Source of the DNA: DASUPK01 sp963831605
GTDB taxonomy: Bacteria; Actinomycetota; Thermoleophilia; Solirubrobacterales; 70-9
Length of the DNA stretch: 64,000 nt
Direction: 5' to 3'
Assembly: GCA_963831605.1 (NCBI GenBank)
Contig: CAWHQR010000002.1
Span: forward strand, 558,001 to 622,000
Shown: positions 51,929-60,998 of the stretch, in pieces
Layout of the letters: each line of letters opens with the position of its first letter
Position numbering within the stretch: position 1 is the first letter of the stretch
Notes under the pieces: model-generated
Seen by the model: the letters and a program-made list of their open reading frames with translations, nothing else
What the model was told of the DNA's origin: nothing
The model's database searches: none
Translations under genes and position numbers: made by a program

Positions 51929-53341
51929 TCAGCCGAGGTGACGGAGCGCCGAACGGGCCGCGTTGTAGCCGTTCATCCCGTGGGCGCCGGCACCCGGTGG
52001 CGTGGCGGCCGAACAGATGTAGACGCCGTCGATCCCCGTGCTGTACGGGTCGATGGCGAAACGCGGGCGAATCAGGACCTGGACCGGGCCATTGGCTCCG
52101 GTGATGATGTCGCCGCCGACGTAGTTCGAGTTGTGGGCCTCGAGGTCGGCGGGGGTACGGACGAAGGTCTCGGTGATCCGCTCGCGAAATCCCGGGGCGA
52201 ACCGCTCGATCTGCCCCAGCATGGATTCGGTCGCATCGCCCGTGTAGCCGCGAGGGACATGCGCGTAGAGGTACAGCGGGTGAAGGTCTCCCTTCGAGCG
52301 GCTCGGGTCGGCGAGGTACTGCTGGGCGACCAGGATGAACGGACGCTCGGGCATCTCGCCGCGGTTGACGGCCCGCTCCGCCAGCACGATCTCCTCGAAG
52401 CTGCCGGCGACGTGAACGGTCCCCGCCCGCCTGCACGACTCGTTGGTCCATGGGACTCCGCCCTCAATCGCCAGATCGAGCTTGTACGCACCCGGGCCGT
52501 GCCGGAAGCGGCGATAGGAACGCGCAACCCGGTCCGGGAGCCGGTCGCCCGCGATCTCCGCCACCGCCGACGGGGCAAGATCGAAGACCACCACGTCGGC
52601 GCCCGCGACCTCGTCGTAGGACCGCACCCGACGGCCGGTCTCGATGCGCCCTCCGTACTCACGAACGATCGCGGCGAGGGCGTCGGGGATCGCTTGTGAG
52701 CCGCCCTTGGCCGCCGGCCAGCCGAAGGCGTGGCACGCATCGATCAGGGCACAACCCACAGATGAGCTCATCGGCCGAGTCAACGGAGCGAAGGCGTGGG
52801 CGGCCACGCCGCCGAACAGTGCCCGGCCCTGGGGCGTGCTCCACGAGCGAGCGAGCACCGTGGCCGGGGCCACGGCCGGGATGCCGAATCGGGCGAGCCG
52901 CACCGGGTGCTTCGGCAGATGAATGATCGGGGAGAGCATGTCCTCGAGCAGCTCCTCGAAGTGGGCGGACGAGGAGCCGAAGATCCGCCGCCAGGCGCGG
53001 CCGTCCTCGCCGAGTCCGCGCGCCGTCTCCTCGATCGAGCGGACCATCACCCCGGCGCTGCCGTCGTCAAGCGGGTGGGCCAGGTCGACCTCGGGTAGGA
53101 GCCACTCGAGGCCGTGCTTCGCCAGATCCAGGGAGCGCAGGAACGGAGACCCCGCCGCCATCGGGTGAATCGCCGAGCAGTCGTCGTGGAGCAGACCCGG
53201 GGCGGTGAGCTCGCTGGTCCTCGTGCCCCCGCCGATCCGCTCTTCGGCCTCGACCACCGTCACCTCCACCCCGTTCCGGGCGAGCTCGACCGCGCAGGCC
53301 AGCCCGTTCGGCCCGGAGCCGACGACGATCGCGTCGCTCAA
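51929..53341 (-). CDS. Phytoene-desaturase-like FAD/NAD(P)-binding oxidoreductase
   Basis: The 470-residue protein has the dinucleotide-binding N-terminus AIVVGSGPNGLACAVELARN with VEAEERIGGGTRT, a substrate-binding middle domain and the C-terminal FAD motif GVYICSAATPPGAGAHGMNG. It belongs to the amine-oxidase/phytoene-desaturase superfamily, but its substrate is unknown and no carotenoid genes are nearby. The start overlaps the stop of the upstream DUF3556 gene by four bases, so the two are co-translated and may act in one membrane pathway. Confidence 0.92.
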   Translation of the reverse strand: MSDAIVVGSGPNGLACAVELARNGVEVTVVEAEERIGGGTRTSELTAPGLLHDDCSAIHPMAAGSPFLRSLDLAKHGLEWLLPEVDLAHPLDDGSAGVMVRSIEETARGLGEDGRAWRRIFGSSSAHFEELLEDMLSPIIHLPKHPVRLARFGIPAVAPATVLARSWSTPQGRALFGGVAAHAFAPLTRPMSSSVGCALIDACHAFGWPAAKGGSQAIPDALAAIVREYGGRIETGRRVRSYDEVAGADVVVFDLAPSAVAEIAGDRLPDRVARSYRRFRHGPGAYKLDLAIEGGVPWTNESCRRAGTVHVAGSFEEIVLAERAVNRGEMPERPFILVAQQYLADPSRSKGDLHPLYLYAHVPRGYTGDATESMLGQIERFAPGFRERITETFVRTPADLEAHNSNYVGGDIITGANGPVQVLIRPRFAIDPYSTGIDGVYICSAATPPGAGAHGMNGYNAARSALRHLG

Positions 53342-55095
53342 GCGACCGGGACCGGCGCTTCGCCGCCGACGGCGCGGTCGACCTCGACCGGGACGTCATA
53401 GCGCTCGTCGAGCCAGGGCTGTCGCGAGACCATGTCCCTCACCGCCACCGAGCCCTCCTGGATCAGCCCGTCGACCGGATCCCAGACCTGGAAGCGCTGA
53501 CGGCCGCGGCCCCAGCCGGTCGGCTCGGATTCCAGCGCGAGCACCCGCACGTCGCCGGCCGCGAAGGAGCAGCGCTCCTGGACCGCCGCCAGAAGCTGGC
53601 GTCCGTGGAAGTGTGCGTCGCCGAAGTTCCAGCCGTTGACGATGTTGGAGATCAGCTCGCCCTCCCGGACGTCGTAGTCCTCGACGTCATCGACGGCATG
53701 GGGCAGCAGGCCGTTGAGCGCCCGGCCGTGGGAGTGCATCGCCCTGAAGGAGAGCCCCTTGTTGAGCAGGAACTCCGCCGTCTCGGGGTCATAGATGTCG
53801 CCCACCTGCTTGACGATGATCCGGGCCGGCTTCTTGATTTGGGTGTCGAGCTTCTCCTCCGCCCCGCTCCCCTTGCGGAAGAGCCACTGGGTCGTCGCCC
53901 AGTTGCCGGCGTAGTAGCGCATCGACGGAAGGAAGGAGATCTTCTCGGGGAAGAGCCCTCCGAGGATCGGGAGGGCAAGGCAGGGGATCGCCAGGAATGC
54001 GATCAGCAGCGGATCGTCGAGGGTCGAGAGCGGCACGTCCCCGTTGTGCCCGAAGAGGAAGAGAAGCCCGAAGATCATGAACAGGTTCCACTCGAGCGGG
54101 ACCGCCAGCGGGAACATCGAGGTGATGTTCAGGTGGAACAGGATCATCCCGATGATCGCGATGGTTCTCACGGTGTTGTTGTCGACCGTGATCAAGAGCA
54201 GCGGCCAGCCGAACTCCTGGACGGTGCCGAGGTGGGCGATCACCGAGGCGAGCTTCGACGGCCTCATGTCCTCCGGGTAGTCACGCCAGAGCCTTCGCTT
54301 CAGGGCCTTCGAGCCGATCAGGGGCGCGTTGCTCATCATGGTCGAGACGACGAACGGGAAGTGGTGATTCAGCTTCGACGACGCCGCGCCCCACCAGATG
54401 AAGAGGAAGACGAACTGCCACGCGACGATCCACTGGTCGACGGGAAAGAGCCCGACGGCCAGGATCGTGACGTAGATCTCCGGGCGAGCCCCGAGGAACG
54501 AGACCTTGTCCCGCAGCCCCAGGAGCCCGAGGAAGGCGAACAGCACTGCGAGGCCGGCCGGCGGCAGCTTGCCCGCCGAGCCCGCGGCGGAGTCGACGCC
54601 GGTGGCGGCGAGCAGGAAGACGCAGGAGGCGAGCACACCCGCGTAGAGCCCGACGTCGACGAGCGTCCGGGTGGACCCCTTGGTGAAGGGAACGCGCTCC
54701 GGCCAGGGCGGCAGCCGGATGGTCCCGGGTCGCAGCCAGTAGAGCACGCCGCCGATCGGCGGCACGAAGCGGAAGCTGAGCGGCATCGAGCCGGCGCCCA
54801 GGCCGAGGATCTCCCAGAGCAGCAGCCAGACCGCGAGCTTCTGGAAGACGATCGGTTCCGTCCACCAGTCGGAGAGGTTGCCGAGCGTTCCGAGGCCCGG
54901 AGTCAGCGAGATGACAAAGAGAGCGCCGACGCTGAACAGGACGAGCTTGAGGACGTAGATGAAGTAGACGAAGGTCGGCGAGCCGAAACCGTTCAGCCCC
55001 CAATCCTGCACCAGCGGCTTGAGCCGCGTCAGGTGCGGCTTCGCCTTCCACTCCTCCAGCTCGAACGGCGGCGGTGAGGGTTCGAAGAATCCCAT
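53338..55095 (-). CDS. DUF3556-family multi-pass membrane protein
   Basis: The 585-residue protein begins MGFFEPSPPPFELEEWKAKP, characteristic of DUF3556. It has about ten hydrophobic segments through residue ~390, with NHHFPFVVSTMMSNAPLIGS, NTVRTIAIIGMILFHLNITS and EWNLFMIFGLLFLFG. A soluble C-terminal part follows, with NGWNFGDAHFHG. The layout resembles HTTM/desaturase-like membrane oxidoreductases with conserved His residues, but the activity is unknown. The coupling to a FAD oxidoreductase suggests a shared lipid or hydrophobic substrate. Confidence 0.85.
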   Translation of the reverse strand: MGFFEPSPPPFELEEWKAKPHLTRLKPLVQDWGLNGFGSPTFVYFIYVLKLVLFSVGALFVISLTPGLGTLGNLSDWWTEPIVFQKLAVWLLLWEILGLGAGSMPLSFRFVPPIGGVLYWLRPGTIRLPPWPERVPFTKGSTRTLVDVGLYAGVLASCVFLLAATGVDSAAGSAGKLPPAGLAVLFAFLGLLGLRDKVSFLGARPEIYVTILAVGLFPVDQWIVAWQFVFLFIWWGAASSKLNHHFPFVVSTMMSNAPLIGSKALKRRLWRDYPEDMRPSKLASVIAHLGTVQEFGWPLLLITVDNNTVRTIAIIGMILFHLNITSMFPLAVPLEWNLFMIFGLLFLFGHNGDVPLSTLDDPLLIAFLAIPCLALPILGGLFPEKISFLPSMRYYAGNWATTQWLFRKGSGAEEKLDTQIKKPARIIVKQVGDIYDPETAEFLLNKGLSFRAMHSHGRALNGLLPHAVDDVEDYDVREGELISNIVNGWNFGDAHFHGRQLLAAVQERCSFAAGDVRVLALESEPTGWGRGRQRFQVWDPVDGLIQEGSVAVRDMVSRQPWLDERYDVPVEVDRAVGGEAPVPVA

Positions 55096-55162
55096 CTCCC
55101 AGAACGGGAGCCTATTCCCTGGAGCCGCAACTTCGGCCGCCCGCCCTAGTTATGTTCGTTTG

Positions 55163-56800
55163 ATGCCAACCCGGGCGGTCAGGGCCGGATTGCTGGTGGC
55201 GGGCACCGCGTGCCTCTGCCTGCTCGTGCTGCTCGCACGCGGCGAGACCTCGCGCGCAGCCAGCAGCAAGCCCAACGTGATCATGTTCACCACGGACGAT
55301 CAGACCGTCCGGGACCTGTCCGTGATGCCGAAGACCCAGGCCCTGATCGCCAACGCGGGCGCCAGCTTCCTCCACGCCTATGCCTCCGATCCGCTCTGCT
55401 GCCCCTCGCGCGTAACGGTCCAGACCGGCGACTACGCGCACAACACCGGCGTCCTCGGGAACACACCGCCGCAGGGCGGCTACGGCTCGTTCAACGACAA
55501 GAACGACCTGCCGGTCTGGCTGCAGTCCGATGGCTATCGGACGATTCACATCGGCAAGATGCCGAATGGATTCGCTGACCCGAACGTCGGCGGCCCCACC
55601 TACGTGCCTCCCGGCTGGGGGCCCTTCGCCGGCGGCACGGGCGCCGGCTCGAAGGGCGAGTTCTACGGCTTCATCGGCCCGCCGTCCTCCTACACCGGGT
55701 TCACCCTCGACGAGAACGGCACGGACAAGACCTACAGCCCGGACGACTACTCCACCGACGTCTACGCCAACCTGGCGGTGGACCGGATCAACAATCACCT
55801 GGCGAACTTCCCGAACAACCCGCTCTACATGCAGGTCCAGTTCTTCGCGCCTCACGATCCCGCCACGCCGGCCCCGCAGTACGCCAACGCCTTCGCCACC
55901 GCCCCGCTCCCGATCGACGCGAGCTTCAACGAGAAGAACGTCAAGGACAAGCCCGCCTGGATCAGGCGGATCAGGCGCTTCGGTCCCGGCCTGATCGCGA
56001 AGATCCAGACCCGTTACCAGCACCGCCTCGAGACCCTGCTCTCGGTCGACGACGCCGTCGAGAAGATCGTCAACGACCTGCAATCGCACGGCGCCCTCGA
56101 CAACACCTATCTGATCTTCACCTCGGACCAGGGCTTCATGCAGGGCCAGCACCGTCTGCATCAGGGCAAGTTCGTCCCCTACGACCCCTCCACGCAGGTG
56201 CCGCTGCTCATCCGCGGGCCCGGCATCCCGGCCGGCTCCCAGCCGAGGAGCCTCGTCTGGAACGGGGACATCACCTCGACGATCCTGCAGATGACGGGCG
56301 CGAAGCCTGGCCTTCCTCAGGACGGCCAGTCGATGCTCCCCTTGGCGCAGGACCCGGCGCAGAAGTCGACTCGCCCGATCCTGTTCGAGACGGGACCCCC
56401 CGGAACGACCTTCGAGCCCGGAATAGGCACGGCGGCGGCGGCGAGCGGAAACCACAGCCCGGTCAAGATCGGCACCTACGTCAAGAACACCGACCTGGAC
56501 CACACGGCCCAGCTCTCCCGCGCGATCGTCGCCCCGCGGTACCGCGCGATTCGCACGGGCCGCTACCTGCTCACCAAGTACTCCGACGGCGGACGCGAGC
56601 TGTACGACATCTCCAGCGACCCGCTGATGCTGAACTCGGTCTGGAAGAACGGGCGCTACGCGCCGGTCAAGAAGTTCCTCCTCAAGTCGCTCGCGAAGCT
56701 CGTCCACTGCAGCGGCCCCCCGTGCACGAAGCAGATCGGCAAGCCGCCGAAGCCTCTGGCGAAGCCGAAGAAGCGCAAGAAGAAGCCCGTCACGCCATAG
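55163..56800 (+). CDS. Secreted sulfatase (type I, formylglycine-dependent)
   Basis: The 545-residue enzyme has an N-terminal signal or anchor (AGLLVAGTACLCLLVLLARG). Metal-binding NVIMFTTDDQTV follows, then the sulfatase signature CCPSRVTVQTG, whose Cys is converted to formylglycine. HIGKMPNG, FFAPHDP and FTSDQGFMQGQHRLHQGK complete the family motifs. It hydrolyses sulfate or phosphonate esters outside the cell. The C-terminus is strongly basic (KPKKRKKKPVTP). A -10-like TATGTT (55151-55156) ends 6 bases before the ATG, suggesting a leaderless mRNA. Confidence 0.93.
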   Translation: MPTRAVRAGLLVAGTACLCLLVLLARGETSRAASSKPNVIMFTTDDQTVRDLSVMPKTQALIANAGASFLHAYASDPLCCPSRVTVQTGDYAHNTGVLGNTPPQGGYGSFNDKNDLPVWLQSDGYRTIHIGKMPNGFADPNVGGPTYVPPGWGPFAGGTGAGSKGEFYGFIGPPSSYTGFTLDENGTDKTYSPDDYSTDVYANLAVDRINNHLANFPNNPLYMQVQFFAPHDPATPAPQYANAFATAPLPIDASFNEKNVKDKPAWIRRIRRFGPGLIAKIQTRYQHRLETLLSVDDAVEKIVNDLQSHGALDNTYLIFTSDQGFMQGQHRLHQGKFVPYDPSTQVPLLIRGPGIPAGSQPRSLVWNGDITSTILQMTGAKPGLPQDGQSMLPLAQDPAQKSTRPILFETGPPGTTFEPGIGTAAAASGNHSPVKIGTYVKNTDLDHTAQLSRAIVAPRYRAIRTGRYLLTKYSDGGRELYDISSDPLMLNSVWKNGRYAPVKKFLLKSLAKLVHCSGPPCTKQIGKPPKPLAKPKKRKKKPVTP

Positions 56801-56810
56801 AGTCCGCGCC

Positions 56811-58010
56811 ATGGCGCGGAGGATGAGCGCGGACGAGACACCGCCCCCGCAGTTCGGCGACTACTACCGCGAGATCTACGCGAAGGGGATGCTGGCCGGC
56901 GAACGCCCGACCCTGCCGATGGCCTGGGCCGAGCTCGAGGCCAAGACACGCGAGTCGCTCGACGAGCGCGCGATCGCGTACATCTTCGGCGGCGCGGGGT
57001 CCGAGGACACGATGCGCGCCAACCTGGAGGCGTTCAGGCGCTGGCGCATCGTTCCGCGCGTGCTTCGCCAGGACCTCTCCACACGCGACCTCTCGCTGGA
57101 GCTGCTCGGCACCGAGATGCCGGCGCCGCTGCTGCTGGCGCCGATCGGAGTCCAGACCCTCCTTCACGAGGAAGGCGAGCTCGCCTCCGCCCGAGCGGCT
57201 GCGGGGCTCGGGCTGCCGCTGATCACCAGCACGGCCTCCGCCACCGCGATGGAGGAGATCGCCGAGGCGAATGCCGACGGGCCTCGCTGGTTCCAGCTCT
57301 ACTGGCCCAACGACGATGAGATCGCGGCGAGCCTGGTGCGCCGCGCCGAGGCGGCCGGATACTCCGCGCTCGTTCTCACGGTCGACAACTACGTGCCTGG
57401 TTGGAAGCCCCGCGACCTGCAGCAGGCCTATCTCCCTTTCCTGGAGGGCGTGGGGATCGCCCAGTACCTCTCGGACCCCGTCTTCCGGGCGGGGCTCGAG
57501 AAGACCCCGGAGGAGGACATCGGCGCCGCGGTGGGGCATTTCCTCGGCGTCTTCGCCAACCCGAACCTGACCTGGGAGCGGCTCGAATGGCTGCGAGGTG
57601 AGACGACGCTGCCGATCGTGCTGAAGGGCGTCCTCCACCCCGAGGACGCGCGCGAGGCGCGCGAGCGAGGCATCGACGGGATCGTCGTCTCGAACCACGG
57701 CGGACGGCAGATCGACGGCGCGATCGCGTCGCTCGACGCGCTGCCGCCGATCGTGGACGCGGCCGGAGAGGGGATGGCGATCCTGCTCGACAGCGGAATC
57801 CGCTCCGGGGCTGACGCATTCAAGGCGCTCGCCCTCGGCGCCGACGCCGTCCTGATCGGCCGGCCCTACCTCTGGGGGCTAGCGCTCGATGGTCAGAACG
57901 GGGTCGAAGTGGTGCTTCGGTCGCTGCTTGCGGAGCTCGACCTCACGATGGCCCTGTGCGGGGCGACCACGCTCAGCGAGGTCGACTCCGGGCTCCTGCG
58001 CGCGATCTAG
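56811..58010 (+). CDS. FMN-dependent alpha-hydroxy-acid oxidase / lactate 2-monooxygenase-like enzyme
   Basis: The 399-residue TIM-barrel flavoprotein has RWRIVPRVLRQDLSTRDLS, APIGVQTLLHEEGELASARA, GLPLITSTASATAMEEIAEA, LVLTVDNYVPGWKPRDL, IVLKGVLHPEDA, and the active-site VVSNHGGRQIDGA with catalytic His and Arg. The insertion after the TVD segment and the overall length resemble lactate 2-monooxygenase more than glycolate oxidase. The exact substrate is not certain. The stop overlaps the convergent MEDS gene. Confidence 0.92.
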   Translation: MARRMSADETPPPQFGDYYREIYAKGMLAGERPTLPMAWAELEAKTRESLDERAIAYIFGGAGSEDTMRANLEAFRRWRIVPRVLRQDLSTRDLSLELLGTEMPAPLLLAPIGVQTLLHEEGELASARAAAGLGLPLITSTASATAMEEIAEANADGPRWFQLYWPNDDEIAASLVRRAEAAGYSALVLTVDNYVPGWKPRDLQQAYLPFLEGVGIAQYLSDPVFRAGLEKTPEEDIGAAVGHFLGVFANPNLTWERLEWLRGETTLPIVLKGVLHPEDAREARERGIDGIVVSNHGGRQIDGAIASLDALPPIVDAAGEGMAILLDSGIRSGADAFKALALGADAVLIGRPYLWGLALDGQNGVEVVLRSLLAELDLTMALCGATTLSEVDSGLLRAI

Positions 58011-58908
58011 TCGATCTGCGGCACCTCCAGGCGCGGAGGCGTGGATCGAGACGGTGCAGCCGGGCCCGTTGCGAATCTCGACCGCGTCGGAGAGCATCCG
58101 GGCCAGCCAGATGCCGCGACCTCCGATGCCCTCCAGCGGAGGAATGAGCTGGCCGGCGAGCGGGTCCTCGATGCCGGCCCCGTAGTCGCTCACCTCGCAG
58201 ACCAGATCGCGACTCGCCCGACCAGACCCGCAGGGTCGCCGGCGGACTCCCATGCACCACGGCGTTGCTGGCGATCTCGTTGACCGCGAGCACCAGCCCC
58301 TCGGCACGCGCGCCCGAAATGCCCACGGCTGCCGCGGCGGAGCCGACCAGTGCGCGCACCCCGTGGAGTCCGGTGAGATCGAAGTCGACGGCGGCGTCAG
58401 GCTTCCCGCCGATTGGCCCGATGCGGGAATCGAGTCGCCGGCAGAAGTCGTCCGGCTCCTGGTAACGGTCGCTGGCGGAATGCCCACCCGGCTGGGCGAG
58501 CACCGGATGGGTGCGCGCAGCGTGCTCGAGGATCTCCGGTGGGAGCGCGCGCGCGTCGTAGGCGCAGATGAAGTCGACTTCCATGCTCTCGAAGGCCACG
58601 TTCGTCACCGCCTCGTGCCGGGCCCAGTCTCGAACCCGCGCCTCGCTCCCGGTCGGCCAGGGCGGCTCCACGAGCACGCGCGGCCGGCCGGTCCCGCTCT
58701 CCTTCGCCCAGCGGACGAGCTTGTCCCGGGTGCGGGCCGAGGTCTCGAACCACTCCTCGACCGTCAGCAGGGTCACTCCGTCGGGCTCGCTGCCGAGAGC
58801 GGATCGCAACCCATCGACGTTCCGTCCCTGCACGGCGACGAGGACGAGCTCCTCAGTGGCGGTTCCCTCCTTGAGGAAGGGAACCGCGACCTCCGCGAAG
58901 CGCATCAT
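58007..58908 (-). CDS. MEDS-domain / anti-sigma-type HATPase regulator (frameshifts at about 58208 and 58045)
   Basis: Residues ~1-165 form a MEDS-like sensor (FLKEGTATEELVLVAV, GVTLLTVEEWF, FICAYDARALPPEILEHAAR). An RsbW-type ATPase follows, with N box AVNEIASNAVVHG. After a break near 58208 comes LVCEVSDYGAGIEDP, then GIGGRGIWLARMLSDAVEI. A second one-base shift near 58045 would give the ending LEVPQID-stop at 58007, which fits the convergent neighbour better than the continuing frame. Such proteins act as anti-sigma or serine-kinase switches in stress responses. No sigma factor or antagonist is next to it. Confidence 0.75.
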
Positions 58909-59073
58909 CGGACCCGTAGATCAGGGCCGAATGAAGGAATCCTCGATTGGGGGCGGACGCTTCCCCGTCGCGCAGCATCACTCTGCCTTTACCCGGTTAC
59001 GGCCAATTGATGCCGACCTGCGCCCGAAGCCGCGCGCTCCGATCGCCTCCGGGGCGGGTTGCAGAATCCAGGC

Positions 59074-59841
59074 ATGAGGACGAGCGCAAGAAAGACAGTG
59101 GCCGCCGCCATCGTCGTGCTCTGCGCGACGGCGATCGCCATCGTGCCGGCCTCGGCGAGCGCTGGAACCAAGGCCATGGGCATCGACGTCTCCCGCTTTC
59201 AGGGCCCGATCGACTGGCCAACGGTCGCCACGACGGGCGCCATCAGGTTCGCCTTCGTGCAGGCGAGCCGAGGCAGCGGCACGGACTGCACGGTGAAGCC
59301 CGGGCAGTGTGGAGCCGACCCGTTCTTCGCCACGAACCGGGTCGCTGCGGAGTCCAATGGGATTCGCGTGGGCGCCTATCACCGCGCGTTCGCGGCGGGG
59401 GGCACCTCCGCGGATGCACGCGCGGACGCGATCGCCGAAGCCAACGTCTTTCTTGCCACTGTCGGCTCCCTGCAGAGCGGCGAGCTGGTGCCGGTGCTGG
59501 ACGTCGAGACGCCGTTCACCGGCATGACCGCGGCGTCGCTCCGGACCTGGATCCGCGTCTGGGTCAAGAAGGTGAACAAGCGGCTGGGCCGCAAGCCCAT
59601 GATCTACACGAACGCCACCAGCTGGGCCGCGACCGGCAACACCCTCGAGTTCGCAAAGGCGAGGTACCCGCTCTGGGTCGCCGAGTGGGGTGTGTCGCGC
59701 CCCTCGGTTCCGGCGTCGAATTGGGCCAGGCACGGCTATTCGGTCTGGCAGTACTCCAGCTCCGGCTCGGTGCCGGGGATCTCGGGGAACGTCGATCAGG
59801 ACCGGCTGGGCAAGGGCATCGCCAAGATCACCGTGCGCTGA
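59074..59841 (+). CDS. Secreted GH25-family lysozyme (N-acetylmuramidase)
   Basis: The 255-residue protein has a signal peptide (VAAAIVVLCATAIAIVPASA) followed by one GH25 domain: MGIDVSRFQGPIDWPTV, FAFVQASRGSG, GIRVGAYHRAF, VPVLDVETPF (catalytic Asp-x-Glu), PMIYTNATSWA, YPLWVAEWGVS and YSVWQYSSSG. GH25 enzymes cleave the glycan strands of peptidoglycan. No cell-wall-binding repeats are present. ATG 59074 is preceded by -10-like CAGAAT, which fits a leaderless start. Confidence 0.94.
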   Translation: MRTSARKTVAAAIVVLCATAIAIVPASASAGTKAMGIDVSRFQGPIDWPTVATTGAIRFAFVQASRGSGTDCTVKPGQCGADPFFATNRVAAESNGIRVGAYHRAFAAGGTSADARADAIAEANVFLATVGSLQSGELVPVLDVETPFTGMTAASLRTWIRVWVKKVNKRLGRKPMIYTNATSWAATGNTLEFAKARYPLWVAEWGVSRPSVPASNWARHGYSVWQYSSSGSVPGISGNVDQDRLGKGIAKITVR

Positions 59842-59890
59842 CGGCGCTGGAAGTTGAGGGATGAACGGGGACCCCCCGGAAGCCTTGAGG

Positions 59891-60586
59891 TCACGGCGGG
59901 CCGGCGATCTGCGTCAGCTGAATGAGCGAGAAGAGAAGCATGGCGCCGCCGACGGTGACCAGCGCGTATCGGACCCCTCTGATCGCAAACTGGGTGCTGA
60001 TCCCGACCAGGAAGAGGACGCTCGCCAGGAAGACGGTCACGCGCACGTACTCGTCGGAGGTCTCCCCCGCGTCCGATCCGTCCGCGAAGGCCTTCGTGGC
60101 CTGGGCGTCGAGTGCGTTCGCCACCTGCACCCTCGGCTGGCGGTACTGAGGCATGTAGGTGGGTCCCTTGGGCGCCTGGGGATTGTGCTCCGGATCCGTC
60201 GCACGCCAGGCGTCGAAGGCAACGCGGAACTCGGGCCGGAAGCGGCGCTCGGCCAGCGCCATGGCCTGCTTGTTCCCGACCGTATAGGCGGAGAACCACG
60301 CGTCGAAGGTGGTCGAGTCGAAGTTGCGCAGGCTCATGGCCTGGAGGTTCGCCCGGTTGGCCTGGGCGCGCTTGGTCGAGGCCGAGGCGAGATCGACGCG
60401 TGATTCGGTGTTCCACTTCGCAGCCGCGTACCCGGACCAGGCTGCCATCAGCGCGACGACTGAGAGCAGGATGGCCTCGATGATCGAGACCCTCCGGAAC
60501 TGGCGACTCCCGTCGTCGTCGGGCCGCTTCCCGGCGTGTTCGCTGATCTCCTTGCCGACCTCTTGTGGAGAGAGCCCCTCCGGCAT
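59891..60586 (-). CDS. DUF4337-like membrane protein
   Basis: The 231-residue protein has one N-terminal membrane helix (~35-54, IIEAILLSVVALMAAWSGYA), a large extracytoplasmic or cytoplasmic helical section with KWNTESRVDLASASTKRAQA, and two C-terminal membrane helices (~178-222). The topology and AAAKWN motif resemble DUF4337-type proteins of unknown function. The start at 60586 and the convergent lysozyme stop are well separated. No partner gene is evident. Confidence 0.75.
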   Translation of the reverse strand: MPEGLSPQEVGKEISEHAGKRPDDDGSRQFRRVSIIEAILLSVVALMAAWSGYAAAKWNTESRVDLASASTKRAQANRANLQAMSLRNFDSTTFDAWFSAYTVGNKQAMALAERRFRPEFRVAFDAWRATDPEHNPQAPKGPTYMPQYRQPRVQVANALDAQATKAFADGSDAGETSDEYVRVTVFLASVLFLVGISTQFAIRGVRYALVTVGGAMLLFSLIQLTQIAGPP

Positions 60587-60653
60587 TCGGCGGCCAGTAT
60601 CCCAGTGTTCCGACGTGAACTGGCCGCGCCATGTGGGTAGCCTCGGGACTTAC

Positions 60654-60983
60654 ATGGAAGCTCACCTCAGCAATCACCATCGCGACACGGTCGAGAAGAT
60701 CTTCAGGCACCCCGCCAGCGGCAACATCGAGTGGCGTCAGGTCGAGTCGCTGCTGGAGCGCATCGGAACGGTGGAGCACGAACACAACGGGAAGCTCAGG
60801 GTCACGCTCGGCCCCGAGACCGAGGTGCTCCCGCCGCCCCAGGGCAAGGACATCGACGTCCAGATGGTGGTGGACCTGCGGCGAATGCTGACCCAGGCGG
60901 GATTCGCACCTGATGGCGCGCCCCCAGTCCCAGACGAACGGTCCCGGGACCACGGCGACAGCCGACGGGGCGAGCCGTCGTAG
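60654..60983 (+). CDS. HicA-like small protein
   Basis: The 109-residue protein has a HicA-type fold signature: TVEKIFRHPASGNIEWRQVE, SLLERIGTVEHEHNGKLRVT, LPPPQGKDIDVQMVVDLRRM. This subgroup is widespread in actinobacteria, where it normally occurs without a HicB antitoxin, and none is seen here. The catalytic His of HicA toxins (GSHH) is not kept, so it is probably not an mRNA-cleaving toxin. Its stop lies 15 bases from the convergent antiporter stop. Confidence 0.72.
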   Translation: MEAHLSNHHRDTVEKIFRHPASGNIEWRQVESLLERIGTVEHEHNGKLRVTLGPETEVLPPPQGKDIDVQMVVDLRRMLTQAGFAPDGAPPVPDERSRDHGDSRRGEPS

Positions 60984-60998
60984 CCGGGCCCCCTGTGC

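Noticed and set aside
56811..58010. Assignment as L-lactate dehydrogenase (LldD) with certainty.
   Set aside because: The active-site motif is shared by the whole alpha-hydroxy-acid oxidase family; no lactate permease or regulator is next to it, so only the family is called.
60654..60983. HicA toxin of a toxin-antitoxin pair.
   Set aside because: Only general fold similarity; the catalytic His motif is absent and no HicB-like gene is adjacent.
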